Notes: generated by a model from the letters alone, not told the origin. 64,000 nucleotides of DNA from Poriferisodalis sp965214215 (GCF_965214215.1 NZ_CBDCBD010000002.1:372001-436000), one strand, 5' to 3'; counted from the stretch's first letter, positions 29,901 through 38,433 are shown. Program-made: numbers and translations.

Positions 29901-30225
29901 CCAGCGAAGCTCCCCGATTGTTGACAGCGCCCATGCGCCCGCGTTGGGCTCGGCGACCGCGACCTGTCCGAGACGACACCGAATCGGCGATTGCGGCGGT
30001 GGGATACAGCTCTCGGACCCGTTCGCGCTGAACACCGTCTGCGTCGCACAGCACCAGAACGGCGAGCCGCGGGTAGTCCTGAGCGGCCAATGCCCGCAAA
30101 GTGAATTCGGTGTCGGACCACTTCGACCCCGCCGTGACGATTGCAGCGACCGCCGGCTGGGGTGCGGGGGCCACCGGCTCGGTCGCAGCGGGTGCTGTTG
30201 CCTCTTGCGAGGTCGGCGAGCTCAT
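26935..30225 (-). CDS. Large membrane protein with N-terminal GT2-like domain
   Basis: This 1096-residue protein has a GT2-like domain at about 25-265 (AAIVTAG, LRALAAQDYPRLAVLVL, VGGFDPALEG, CWRIQLSGARVRIVPS), about twelve membrane helices at 280-800, a long outside region and a last helix near 1060. It resembles the actinobacterial WbbL-like protein that lies next to DUF5719 genes. The position where GT2 enzymes have their metal-binding DxD reads FLSGRVAL, and the usual ED before the DLCWR motif reads AVVDLCWR, so the transferase may be inactive or metal-independent. The membrane half could carry the working GT-C site. It ends 13 bases before the DUF5719-like start; a start of 27 bases lies after the SpoIID gene. 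Confidence 0.75.
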   Translation of the reverse strand: MSSPTSQEATAPAATEPVAPAPQPAVAAIVTAGSKWSDTEFTLRALAAQDYPRLAVLVLCDADGVQRERVRELYPTAAIADSVSSRTGRGRRAQRGRMGAVNNRGASLVRGADYLLFLSGRVALAHDAVSLLIEDAENVPGRIVGVAGPKLLDAEDGLTLRDLGGTADRLGVRIPVAGLDELDQQQHNEARDLFVAPTEAMLVREDIFRIVGGFDPALEGDGAVVDLCWRIQLSGARVRIVPSATGTLRTGPTVQRHGPSARQHEHRARLRTISKCYGWVHLLPAVALAAVLAAGEVLFGALRGRFAQASDVALAWLWNARHIGGTFALRGAAKRYRRVRDVDLRRLQQGGSVRVADWFRYRLSPEGGLAARTTIDESILGTWRRNAHRTVWVVWLGVIGLITFGSRHLLTGGIPAYGQFTAFADVGTMVGAYLDGWRDSGVGAAGIGHPAMGLLGLGGTVVLGAVGLLRNIAIWGLVLTGLIGMWRLCDTRSPRDGPNRNGRLVALVLYAACPLPYNALASGRWDVLLAYGTAPAIVLLASRLVGASQAPQPRDGSRRATVARVASLALLLAVAAAFEPFMLVLALAAGLGLAVVELVRRAVRRERLGAPVAGLLQVLVAVALAAIAHLPWLIEFDSLREYLDVSLGSRTPSTPSSLSELLRFQTGPLGELPLSWGLIAAAAIPLLVARGGRLWSSVHGWAVALVGFAFGWVIVAGWADTLADGVSLRHSLAEVSLAFGAVGLCWTAATGPAALAAGGDAPPRTRSAMVLLSGIAVGAMVLPTAWASIDGNWSAPSFDHRVPLGLVDDRGVGPDYRVLWLGAPEVLPLRGTDLGVSGLAAATSVRGYPDVRHAFATPQTLGSERLADAVRIGLAGDTLRLGRLLGSFGIRYVVVVERSGPSYTDGWDRPVPPAVSEALASQIDLRPLAADPSVQVFRNEAWWSSRSQFEMPIPTGFATDPVDLVVSDLTDGIGVFTDYRSVTSQLGPVGIGPVLVAETYDPGWHLEISGERTEPTPALGWAMRFDPPEGGQAELHFERSSAAASRIIAQVLIWLALIWVAIGQPTPLADRFSALVRRTAQGSGRRSGSGGTVVDS

Positions 30226-30251
30226 GGGCGGGTCACAACTCCCACGATGCT

Positions 30252-33200
30252 CTACTGCACCGAATCAGCGGCTACGACTCCCGGACCGGCACGGCTCGTG
30301 CGGTAATCCGGGGCATCTCCGTAGTTGAAGCTGGTGCCGTCGCTCCACACCAGCCAATAGCCGTCGCCGGTGCCAGAGGACACCATCGACACCGAATTCA
30401 GGCGGTTCGGCTCGTTGCCACGAGAGCCAAGCCGCGACGCCGAGCCAAAAGCTGCAACCTCAGTGGCCGAACTCAGGAGCCAGTAACCCTCACCATCAGG
30501 CGTGGCGGCCATGCTGACCGCGACCATCTCCGCATCGCCCAGATCGGAGGCGCCTCCCAGCGCCGCCACGTTGCCGTCTGCGGCGAGCAGCCAATAGCCA
30601 TCGCCCGACGGGGTCGCCTCGACGTCAACGATGACGGCTGCTTCGCTGATGTTGGTGACGTCGCCGTGATGGGGCGCGTCGCCGAAGTGCAGCACGTCGC
30701 CGCCCGAAGTCGCCAGCCAGTATCCGCCATCCGTCCGGTGCCGAGCCATAGCGACGACGTCGCCCGCGAAATCCGTCCCCGCTGTATCGCCATGGTGCCG
30801 CGCGTCGCCGTATGCATGCACCGATCCCGACGCGGTGACCAGCCAATAGCCCTTACCGGTCGAGGTTGCCGCGATGTCGACAAAGTCCGCGTCAAGCTCA
30901 AGCTCCGACGCATCGCCGTAGTGGCGGGCCAGCCCATGTGCCCCGACAGTCCCGTCGGCCTTGAGCACCCACAGCGGCGCCTCGGCAATCGACGGCGCCG
31001 GCTCACGCGGCGACTGGCCGCCGTCGAACTGCGGGAAGCGATACCAGTCCGACAGCACGAGTGCCGGGAATGCCCTGCGGAACGGATCGCGCGCCCAGCG
31101 ATCGAATGAGAAGGTGTGCTCGCCGCTCGTGCCCACTACCCGTAGCGCACGCACCCGGCCGCCCCATTCCCCGTATCCGTTGCGCTCGACCACGTCGATG
31201 CTCACAAGCTGACCGAGTTCCTTGCCTGCCGATCGAAACAGCGGCGCGAAGGCCCGCTCAATGTCGACGCGCCGCAGCGACAGCGTCCACGCGTGGCCCC
31301 CATTGCCGCGTTCCGCGTACACCGCATCACCGAGGTCTTTGACCGCAGGAAACGTCGAGGCCGGGGGTCCGGCGGTCCAGCCGCCGCTGGCGCTGCTGAA
31401 CTCGGTGAACGCATAGTCACCGGCACTGTTGACCAGCGCCTCGCCGGCGGTATTGCGGATCGCCTCGTTCGAGTGCGCCAGCTTCGCCCCGAAGTCGTTC
31501 GCCTGCAGCACGTTGCGGCGACCGTCGGCCGCGCCATTGTAGAGCTGGCAATTGGGCCAGTCGCAGATGTCTGTGAAACGGTCACGCCCGACTTGGTAGT
31601 CGGACCAGTAGAGCGCGTAGGTACGCGCAGCGATGGCTTGGGCTTCGAGCGCCGCCAGGCCCGTGCCCGCGGGCCCTTGCGCGGCGCCCCACTCCGGGCG
31701 GGACTCCTGGGGCACCACGCCACGCAGGTACTGCTCGAGCGGGAGCCGATTAAACGAGTACGCCCGGCCGGACTGCTTGACAATGCCGAGGACGCCCCGG
31801 TAGGCGATGCGCATGTTCTCGCTGCCGCCGCGCCCCGCCGAGCAGTAGATCATCGTGAGCATCTGCGCGAGATCGTCCACCGCAGGATCGTCGTTCGCAG
31901 CCAGCACCTCGACGTAGCGATCACCGTTGCGTCCGACGCTGCCGGCGATGCCTGCGGCCAACTCCACATCGCCTTCGGGCTCGCATCCGGTGGTGCGGTG
32001 GACAGCGAAGGCGTTGTCCCGGATGCTGACACGGGCAATCTCACCGGCCGCGAACGACTGCGATGCCACGCTGAACGGCGCCGCCGAGGTCACCACCATG
32101 TCCTTGCGAGCGTTGCGGGCGAGGTGAACGATGATCTCGCGGTGGTCAGTGTCGACGAGGCGGGTGTTGCCGTAGTAGTGCAGTGCGATCTGCTCACCGC
32201 TGCAGCCGTACTCGGTGGCGTAGCCGAACGCTCCCCATTGGCTCAGGCCGTTGCCATGCCCGAAGCCGCGTCCTTCCACCACAATCAGGCTTGGTGCGAC
32301 GGCGCCGCCGGGGACCGCATCGGATCGCGGAATCTGCAGGTTCTTTCCCCCACTGGCACCGTCGTGCGATGCATCGTCGATGGGGCAAGACGCCGATCCC
32401 GGGGTCGGCGTCGGCGTCGGCGTCGTGCCCGAACCCAGTGCGTCGAGCGCAGCTTGCACTGATGCCCTCGAGACCGCCGAGGTGCCGCCCAGAACGGTCA
32501 GCCGCACGGCGTCGGGACGCGGTGCGAGTCCGGCCAAGAAGCGTCGCGTGCTCGCGTCGCCGCGGGGCGCCGTAAGCACCAGGGGCGCCGCACGGTGGCC
32601 CAGCAGAGGCCCCGACACGAGCGCATCTGGAAAATTCCAAGCGTCGGCGAGGCCGACGTAATCGGTGTCGAAGCAGTTCGCGGTGAGCGCCTCGGCAATC
32701 GCGACGGCCGTCTCGAACCGGTCATCGCCCCACAGCCGCACCACTGCCAGACCCAGGTCCTGCCGCAGCGTGTCGGTGACGTGCTCGGAGATTGCAGCGG
32801 GGCCGCCAGCGACGATCACCTGGCCGATATCGAGCTCGACCAGCGCACTGCGCGTCTGTTCAGCGAGCGTGTCCCGTTCGGTGAGCAGCACGGGATGGGG
32901 GCCCGAGTAGGCCAGCGGAGAGAGCGCCAAGGCGTCGGCGAAGTTCGACGACGTCGCCAGCAGCGCCGTGCGCCTGCCGTCGCCGCAGTAGTCGCCGACA
33001 CGCTCTCGGCCGACGGCACGGGCGGCCGCGGCAACAGTCGCATGACGGTTCGCGCCGGCGTGCCGCCGCACAGCGACGCCGGTGAGGGCTGCCAGCTCGG
33101 CCTCCACATCGGACGACACCGACACCGGGCCCCCGACGATCACCACCTCCGACACGCTGCGGCTGCCGATGAAGCCGCGCGCCGCGTCGGACAGCTCGTT

Positions 33201-33524
33201 CGGTGTCGTCAACAGGATCGGCGCGTTGAGCACTCTCGCCAGCGGGACAGCTGCCAACCCGTCCGCGAACCCGAGCCCGCCCACCACGATCACTGCGTCG
33301 AGTGGGCCCGCTTCGCTCTCGTAGGCCTCGGCAATCTCAGCTGCGGTGGCATATCGATCAGGCCCCCAAAGGCGTTCGGACGTCGTGGCGGCAGCATCCC
33401 CCCCCACGGGAGCGATCAGCACGAGCATCGTGCTGATCAGCAGCACTGTCAACGAGCCGGCGCCAAGACGCAGACTGGACAAGCGCCGAGGCGCGCAACG
33501 CCCCCGACGACCGCAAAGAGCCAC
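30252..33524 (-). CDS. Secreted SpoIID/LytB protein with CWB2 and GYWLV-type repeats
   Basis: This 1090-residue protein has a signal peptide (hydrophobic 24-40), three cell-wall-binding type 2 units at about 50-360 (GPDRYATAAEIAE, VIVVGGLGFADGLAA, ILLTTPNELS pattern), a TPTPTPTPG linker, a SpoIID/LytB domain at about 405-745, and five repeats of about 45 residues at 848-1085 (GYWLV, G-V-FGDA, HHGD). The SpoIID region has RGVVPQESRPEW, whose Glu matches the catalytic residue of SpoIID transglycosylases that cut peptide-free glycan. I infer a wall-anchored peptidoglycan lytic enzyme. The C-terminal repeats resemble modules common in secreted Acidimicrobiia proteins and may form a propeller. Neighbours are the GT2 genes and the divergent gmd. 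Confidence 0.85.
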   Translation of the reverse strand: MALCGRRGRCAPRRLSSLRLGAGSLTVLLISTMLVLIAPVGGDAAATTSERLWGPDRYATAAEIAEAYESEAGPLDAVIVVGGLGFADGLAAVPLARVLNAPILLTTPNELSDAARGFIGSRSVSEVVIVGGPVSVSSDVEAELAALTGVAVRRHAGANRHATVAAAARAVGRERVGDYCGDGRRTALLATSSNFADALALSPLAYSGPHPVLLTERDTLAEQTRSALVELDIGQVIVAGGPAAISEHVTDTLRQDLGLAVVRLWGDDRFETAVAIAEALTANCFDTDYVGLADAWNFPDALVSGPLLGHRAAPLVLTAPRGDASTRRFLAGLAPRPDAVRLTVLGGTSAVSRASVQAALDALGSGTTPTPTPTPGSASCPIDDASHDGASGGKNLQIPRSDAVPGGAVAPSLIVVEGRGFGHGNGLSQWGAFGYATEYGCSGEQIALHYYGNTRLVDTDHREIIVHLARNARKDMVVTSAAPFSVASQSFAAGEIARVSIRDNAFAVHRTTGCEPEGDVELAAGIAGSVGRNGDRYVEVLAANDDPAVDDLAQMLTMIYCSAGRGGSENMRIAYRGVLGIVKQSGRAYSFNRLPLEQYLRGVVPQESRPEWGAAQGPAGTGLAALEAQAIAARTYALYWSDYQVGRDRFTDICDWPNCQLYNGAADGRRNVLQANDFGAKLAHSNEAIRNTAGEALVNSAGDYAFTEFSSASGGWTAGPPASTFPAVKDLGDAVYAERGNGGHAWTLSLRRVDIERAFAPLFRSAGKELGQLVSIDVVERNGYGEWGGRVRALRVVGTSGEHTFSFDRWARDPFRRAFPALVLSDWYRFPQFDGGQSPREPAPSIAEAPLWVLKADGTVGAHGLARHYGDASELELDADFVDIAATSTGKGYWLVTASGSVHAYGDARHHGDTAGTDFAGDVVAMARHRTDGGYWLATSGGDVLHFGDAPHHGDVTNISEAAVIVDVEATPSGDGYWLLAADGNVAALGGASDLGDAEMVAVSMAATPDGEGYWLLSSATEVAAFGSASRLGSRGNEPNRLNSVSMVSSGTGDGYWLVWSDGTSFNYGDAPDYRTSRAGPGVVAADSVQ

Positions 33525-33632
33525 CTATGGCACGGTACCGGTCACTGCCTCGCACACGCGGGCACTCCGCCCGACTCGACGTACGCTACGACGGCATCAC
33601 CACGACCGACATCAGCTCCCGGAGCCGCCTCC

Positions 33633-34613
33633 GTGTCTACGGCGCTCATCACTGGCATCACCGGTCAGGACGGCCAATACCTCGCAGAGACGCTGCACGC
33701 CAAGGGCTACCGGGTGGTGGGCGTGGTCACCGGCCAGCGCAACCCGCACGCCGATGCGCTGGCCAGCGGTCTGCCCTTCGTCGAACTGGTAGGAGGCGAC
33801 CTGGCCGACCTGCCGTCGCTCATTGCCGCGCTGGAGTACTCCCAGCCCGATGAGGTGTACAACCTCGGTGCGATCAGCTACGTGGCGCTCTCGTTCAAGC
33901 AAGCCGAGCTGACCGCCAACGTCAACGGCCTCGGCGTGCTGCGCCTGCTGGAAGCGATCCGCCTCGTAGGCGGCCAGGACAATCCGATCCGCTTCTACCA
34001 GGCTTCCTCCAGCGAGATGTTCGGCAAGGTGCGCGAGACGCCGCAGAACGAATTGACGCCGCTGCACCCACGCAGCCCCTACGGCTCGGCGAAGGTCTTC
34101 GGCCACCACACCACGGTGAACTACCGCGAGAGCTACGGGCTCTTCGCCTGCAGCGGAATCCTGTTCAACCACGAATCGCCTCGCCGCGGTCTCGAATTCG
34201 TGACCCGCAAGGTCACCAACGCGGCTGCCCGCATCGCGCTTGGCCTCCAAGACGAGGTCGCTTTGGGCAACCTCGAAGCCAAACGTGATTGGGGCTTCGC
34301 CGGCGATTATGTGAGAGCGATGCATCTCATGCTGCAACAGGACGAGCCCGACGACTTCGTGATAGCCACCGGCGAGGCGCGCTCAGTTCGAGAGTTCGTG
34401 CAGCTCGCCTTCTCTGCTGCGGGTATCGACGACTGGGAGCGGCATGTGCGCATCGACCCTCGCTTCTTCCGCCCAGCCGAGGTCGACCTGCTGGTCGGCG
34501 ACGCATCGAAGGCGCATCGCGTTCTCGGCTGGGCGCCCCAGATGCCCTTTGAAACTCTGGTCACCTCGATGGTGGCCCACGACCTCGAGATCGAACGCCG
34601 CAAACTCGCCTGA
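33633..34613 (+). CDS. gmd: GDP-mannose 4,6-dehydratase
   Basis: The 326-residue short-chain dehydrogenase opens with a Rossmann motif ITGITGQDGQYLAE, has the catalytic set SSSEMFG and YGSAK, and the family sequence RGLEFVTRKVT that binds the GDP part. It turns GDP-mannose into GDP-4-keto-6-deoxymannose, the first step to GDP-fucose, rhamnose or perosamine. The open frame continues far upstream without homology; the real start is GTG at 33633, with GGAG eight bases earlier, since the Rossmann motif begins at residue 5. It is divergent from the SpoIID gene (108 bases) and leads into cofD. No epimerase-reductase partner is in the window. Confidence 0.93.
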   Translation: MSTALITGITGQDGQYLAETLHAKGYRVVGVVTGQRNPHADALASGLPFVELVGGDLADLPSLIAALEYSQPDEVYNLGAISYVALSFKQAELTANVNGLGVLRLLEAIRLVGGQDNPIRFYQASSSEMFGKVRETPQNELTPLHPRSPYGSAKVFGHHTTVNYRESYGLFACSGILFNHESPRRGLEFVTRKVTNAAARIALGLQDEVALGNLEAKRDWGFAGDYVRAMHLMLQQDEPDDFVIATGEARSVREFVQLAFSAAGIDDWERHVRIDPRFFRPAEVDLLVGDASKAHRVLGWAPQMPFETLVTSMVAHDLEIERRKLA

Positions 34614-34663
34614 GCCGACGCGAACCCGGTGACGCCGCAACACCGAGCGGCCGGCGCGATTGC

Positions 34664-35653
34664 GTGTCGGACCGCTTAACGTCTCAGCCCGTGCCGAAGG
34701 ATCATGTGGCAGTTTTGGCCGGCGGTGTGGGGGCAGCCCGGTTCCTGAACGGGCTGCTGCGCGTCCGCCCAGCGACCGACGTCACAGCGATCGTCAACGT
34801 CGGCGACGACTTCACGCTGCATGGTCTGAGCATCAGTCCCGACCTCGACACCGTCACCTACACGCTCGCCGACCAGATCAACCCTGAGACCGGCTGGGGG
34901 CGGGCAGGCGAGACGTGGCGGGTGCTCATCGAATTGGGGCGACTGGGCGGGCAGGACTGGTTCAAGCTCGGCGATTTGGACCTTGCCCTGCACCTCTTCC
35001 GCACACAGCGCCGCAGCGAGGGCGCATCTCTGTCACAGGTGACCGCTGAGATCGCTGCCAGCTTCGGCCTCGAGCTGACACTGCTGCCGGTCAGCGACGA
35101 CGCCATCGCAACCCGAATCACCCCCGCTGAGCCCGACGGGGCCGCCGAGATCGACTTTCAGGAATACTTCGTCGCCCACCAGCACGGCATCGCTGTGGGC
35201 TCGATTCGCTTCGCTGGCATCGACACCGCCAAGCCAGCGCCGGGTGTGCTCGATGCCTTGAAAGACGCAGAGACCGTCGTCGTGGCGCCGTCGAACCCCT
35301 TCGTCTCGATCGGCCCGGTCGTCGGCGTGCCACAGGTGCGCGAGACGCTCGCCAGCCGCCGTGACCACGTCGTCGCCGTATCGCCCATCGTGGGCGGCGC
35401 ATCGATCAAGGGGCCCGCGGGCGCGATGATGAGTGAACTGGGTCACGAACCCAGCGTCGTCGGGGTCGCACGGCTCTACGCCGGCTTCGCCAGCACCCTG
35501 GTGATCGACCACGCTGATGCCTTGCTCGCTGGCGAAGTGGCGCAAGCAGGGATGACGCCGGTCGTCACCGACACCATCATGGCCGACCCGGACCGTGCCG
35601 CCTCGCTGGCCCGGGCAACGCTGGACGCCGCCGGCGCGAGGGGAATCACATGA
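34664..35653 (+). CDS. cofD: 2-phospho-L-lactate (or phosphoenolpyruvate) transferase, F420 biosynthesis
   Basis: The 329-residue enzyme has the CofD/FbiA fold: AGGVGAARFLNGL near the start, VNVGDDFTLHGL and SPDLDTVTYTLA, then APSNPFVSIGPV in the second half. It joins the lactyl- or enolpyruvyl-phospho-guanosine precursor to the deazaflavin Fo, giving F420-0 or dehydro-F420-0. The GTG at 34664 is the first in-frame start after the previous gene; GTG at 34691, close to the conserved motif, is an alternative, and neither has a strong ribosome site. It overlaps cofE by four bases (ATGA), so the two are coupled. The presence of this pair means the organism makes F420. Confidence 0.94.
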   Translation: MSDRLTSQPVPKDHVAVLAGGVGAARFLNGLLRVRPATDVTAIVNVGDDFTLHGLSISPDLDTVTYTLADQINPETGWGRAGETWRVLIELGRLGGQDWFKLGDLDLALHLFRTQRRSEGASLSQVTAEIAASFGLELTLLPVSDDAIATRITPAEPDGAAEIDFQEYFVAHQHGIAVGSIRFAGIDTAKPAPGVLDALKDAETVVVAPSNPFVSIGPVVGVPQVRETLASRRDHVVAVSPIVGGASIKGPAGAMMSELGHEPSVVGVARLYAGFASTLVIDHADALLAGEVAQAGMTPVVTDTIMADPDRAASLARATLDAAGARGIT

Positions 35654-36360
35654 CTATCGAATTGCACCCCGTCGAAGGCATCGGCGAGATCACGCTCGGC
35701 GCCGATCTCGGAGCGGTCATCGCAAGTGCCTGCGAAACGTCACCCGCCGGTCTGGCTGAGGGCGACGTGCTCGTCGTGACCCAGAAGATCGTCTCCAAGG
35801 CCGAGGGAGCAATGGAACAGATCGATCCCGACGATCCGTTGTCGCACAAGCCCCTGGTTGAGCGCGAGTCGGTTCGCATCCTGCGTCGGCGTGGCGATCT
35901 CATCATCAGCGAGACCAAACACGGATTCATCTGCGCCAACGCAGGAATCGACCTGTCCAACGTCGAGCGGGGCTACGCCGCATTGCTGCCCGACGACAGC
36001 GACCGTTCCGCCAACAAGATCCGTGACCGCATCCGGGCATTGTCAGGGTGCAGCGTCGGGGTGATCATTTCCGACACATTCGGGCGTCCGTGGCGGCGCG
36101 GCGTCACCGACGTGGCCATCGGTTGCGCGGGCATCGCTGCGGTCGTCGATCTCAAAGGCACCAACGATGCACTGGGACGCGAGCTCATGGTCACCGAAGT
36201 GTGCGTGGCCGACGAGATCGCCTCCGCTGCCGATTTGGTGTGCGGCAAGGCTCGGGGTGTGCCAGTTGCGATCGTGCGGGGCGTCGACCCGAGCTGGTTG
36301 AGGCGCGCTTCGGTGCGGTCGGAGATCATCCGCGAGCCAGCCGAAGACCTGTTCCGCTAG
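35650..36360 (+). CDS. cofE: Coenzyme F420-0:L-glutamate ligase, single-domain
   Basis: The 236-residue enzyme adds glutamate to F420-0 with GTP. VLVVTQKIVSKAEG, SETKHGFICANAGIDLSN (read as SETKHGFICANAG then DLSN) and IISDTFGRPWRRG are CofE metal and substrate motifs. Mycobacterial FbiB carries an extra C-terminal nitroreductase-like domain of about 200 residues that is needed for long polyglutamate tails; it is absent here, since the frame ends after the ligase domain, so the reduction step may be done by a separate protein. It is translationally coupled to cofD. A family 1 structured element begins 18 bases after the stop. Confidence 0.94.
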   Translation: MTIELHPVEGIGEITLGADLGAVIASACETSPAGLAEGDVLVVTQKIVSKAEGAMEQIDPDDPLSHKPLVERESVRILRRRGDLIISETKHGFICANAGIDLSNVERGYAALLPDDSDRSANKIRDRIRALSGCSVGVIISDTFGRPWRRGVTDVAIGCAGIAAVVDLKGTNDALGRELMVTEVCVADEIASAADLVCGKARGVPVAIVRGVDPSWLRRASVRSEIIREPAEDLFR

Positions 36361-36377
36361 ATAGGCGCGCCCGCTGA

Positions 36378-36446
36378 GGAGGCGGCAGGACCCTCTGCTC
36401 CCGCGATCCGGCAGGTCGCAACGTCGCAGAGTCTCCTGCCGCCTCC
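36378..36446 (+). repeat. Structured intergenic element, family 1, copy B
   Basis: Arms GGAGGCGGCAGGA and TCCTGCCGCCTCC pair perfectly over 13 bases. Inside them CTCTGC pairs with GCAGAG, and GCGA with TCGC around TCCGGCAGG. The core from CCGCGATCC to CGTCGCAGAG is nearly identical to copies A and C. It sits 18 bases after the cofE stop and before the end of a facing gene, where a terminator would be expected, but no T run follows. Confidence 0.82.
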
Positions 36447-36472
36447 GCAGCTATGACATCTGGTCCTCTCCG

Positions 36473-37516
36473 TTATCGCTCCAGGCCAGGGGGCGGCTGG
36501 CGCTGGGCGCGCAGTACGGCACTCGGAGCAACCCGTTCGCCGCTGCCGACCACCGCGAATTCACTGAGCAGGGCTCCAGCACCGACGACGACATCGGGGC
36601 CGAGCACCGAATCGACTACGACGGCTCCAGCGTCGAGGTGGCAGCCGTCTCCCAGGACTGAGCGCTGGACGACGGCATCGGGTCCGATCAGGCACCCGGA
36701 TCCCACGACCGACGTCTGGATGCGCGAAGTCGGATGGACGCCCGCTGATGCCACTGTCGTGCCGTTCGGCACCCGGGCATGAGGGCGGCGACCCTCGACG
36801 ATGTCCAGGCTTGCCGCCAGGTACTGCTGCGGCGTACCTGTGTCGAGCCAGTATGTGTCGGACACCAGCGCAGCCAATGCTGCGTCCGCGACGATCTGGG
36901 GGAAGATCTCCCGCTCGATGGAGACGGACCGGTCGGGCGCGATGCGATCGAGCACCGCTGGAACGAGCACGTAGCTGCCAGCGCTGATCGTTGGTCGTTC
37001 GGAATGCGGCTGCGCGGCGGGCAGCGAGCCCTGGTCCGGTTTTTCGGAGAACGACAGCACCCGCCCTGACGTATCGGTCACCACGAGGCCGTACCGCGTC
37101 GCATCGGCGACCGGCTGCAGCGCGATGGTGGCTTCGGCTCCCGAACTGCGGTGAAAGCTCGCGAGGGCTCCCAAGTCCAGGTCGGTCAGGACGTCGCCGT
37201 TGAGCACGAAGAACGGTCCCGTTATGCCGCTCGCCTCGGCGGCGAATCGCACAGCTCCCGCCGTGCCGAGCGGCTCAGGCTCGACTGCCACCTCATATGC
37301 GAGCTGGCCGATGCGCCCGTGGGGGTAGGCAGTGGTGAACGCCTCAGCGCGGTAGCCCAGCGAGAGCACCACCTCGGAGACGCCATGCCGGTACAGGTGC
37401 TCGCAGACCCACTCGATCATCGGACGGCCGCACACCGGCAGCATCTGCTTGGGGGTGTCGTTGGTCAGCGGACGCAGCCGGGTGCCGAATCCGCCCAGCA
37501 GCAGGATCGCCTTCAT
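36473..37516 (-). CDS. NDP-sugar nucleotidyltransferase (probable mannose-1-phosphate guanylyltransferase)
   Basis: The 347-residue protein has the nucleotidyltransferase signature LLLGGFGTRLRPLT with PKQMLPVCGRPMIEW, the metal-binding VLNGDVLTD, and GTAGAVRFA, followed after residue 235 by a left-handed beta-helix (repeats such as IQTSVVGSGCLIGPDAVV). It should couple NTP and a sugar-1-phosphate. In actinobacteria the gene next to cofD/fbiB is the mannose-1-P guanylyltransferase, so GDP-mannose is the likely product, which would serve gmd 2 kb away; glucose-1-P as substrate cannot be excluded. Its start is 23 bases downstream of the neighbouring unknown gene, and both are on the minus strand. 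Confidence 0.87.
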   Translation of the reverse strand: MKAILLLGGFGTRLRPLTNDTPKQMLPVCGRPMIEWVCEHLYRHGVSEVVLSLGYRAEAFTTAYPHGRIGQLAYEVAVEPEPLGTAGAVRFAAEASGITGPFFVLNGDVLTDLDLGALASFHRSSGAEATIALQPVADATRYGLVVTDTSGRVLSFSEKPDQGSLPAAQPHSERPTISAGSYVLVPAVLDRIAPDRSVSIEREIFPQIVADAALAALVSDTYWLDTGTPQQYLAASLDIVEGRRPHARVPNGTTVASAGVHPTSRIQTSVVGSGCLIGPDAVVQRSVLGDGCHLDAGAVVVDSVLGPDVVVGAGALLSEFAVVGSGERVAPSAVLRAQRQPPPGLER

Positions 37517-37539
37517 CTGCAGATCCTCGTGCCGGAGAC

Positions 37540-38433
37540 TCAGGATGCGGCGCTCGACTGTTCGTTGCCCATCGAGTTCTCCTCGGCAGCGGGCTCGGGG
37601 GGTTCGGCCGGCTCGGACGTTTCGGCGGGCTCGGACGTTTCGGGAAGATCGCCCTCGGCTGGCTCGTTCTCGCCCCCGTCGGGAATCGGTCCCTCTTGGT
37701 TCAAGTCGTCGATCAACGGTTGATCTTCCGGAGGCAGATTGAGATAGGCGCGCAGGAAGGCGTCGTCGGGTCGTGGAACGTCAGCGTTGTCGATGCTCGG
37801 GTGGACGAAGGCAAACACGAAGATCTGGCCATCGCCAAGGAAGCGCACGTCGCGCAGATCATCGGTGAACGCCAGCGCCTTCTCGGCCTGGAGAGTCTCC
37901 CAGCGCATGATGCGCAGTTCCGCTCCCGGCTCGGCTATGTCGGGGTCGTCGCTGTTGGGGTCAGGTGAGGCACATCCGTCGCCGGACTCATCGAGAATGG
38001 TCCCATCGGGAAGCTCGAGCCTCGAGTCGGTCATCTCGACCTCGATCTCGCGCATGAACGCTCCCACGGTGGCGAACTGGCCTGTCACGCCGGTGTGGAA
38101 CGGATGAATGTGGATGAGCCCGTCACCATGTGTATGGATGCCCGATTGGTCATCGACGTCGTTGGGGTACAGGTCGAAGATGAACTCGTCACAGTCGTAG
38201 ATCGCGTAGAGCGAGTGCCAGTGATCGCCCAAGCGCGGCGGGCCTGCGGGAGCATTCGCAGAGCGTTCGTTGCGGGCCACCAAAATCAGCACGACACCGA
38301 GTGCGACGACGAGGAGCATCGCCGCTGGAAACAGGATGTCGCGCCGGGGGCGAAAGCTCCTACCGCTTCCGCCAGCGCTCGCTGCTTTGGCAACCTTCTT
38401 GGCAGCGGCTGATCTCGCCATACGGGGCGACAA
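37540..38433 (-). CDS. Membrane-anchored protein of unknown function with a His-rich outside domain
   Basis: I do not recognise this 297-residue protein. It has a basic N-terminus, one membrane helix at about 36-54, and then an outside domain with WHSLYAIYDCDE and GIHTHGDGLIHIHPF, a cluster of four His that could bind a metal. Four conserved-looking Cys or acidic stretches follow, and the last 50 residues are a low-complexity run of SEPAETSEP and EPPEPAAEE repeats. The His spacing suggests a metal site rather than an enzyme I can name. It lies between ugd (after a family 1 element) and the nucleotidyltransferase gene on the same strand, so an envelope role is inferred from place only. Confidence 0.6.
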   Translation of the reverse strand: MSPRMARSAAAKKVAKAASAGGSGRSFRPRRDILFPAAMLLVVALGVVLILVARNERSANAPAGPPRLGDHWHSLYAIYDCDEFIFDLYPNDVDDQSGIHTHGDGLIHIHPFHTGVTGQFATVGAFMREIEVEMTDSRLELPDGTILDESGDGCASPDPNSDDPDIAEPGAELRIMRWETLQAEKALAFTDDLRDVRFLGDGQIFVFAFVHPSIDNADVPRPDDAFLRAYLNLPPEDQPLIDDLNQEGPIPDGGENEPAEGDLPETSEPAETSEPAEPPEPAAEENSMGNEQSSAAS

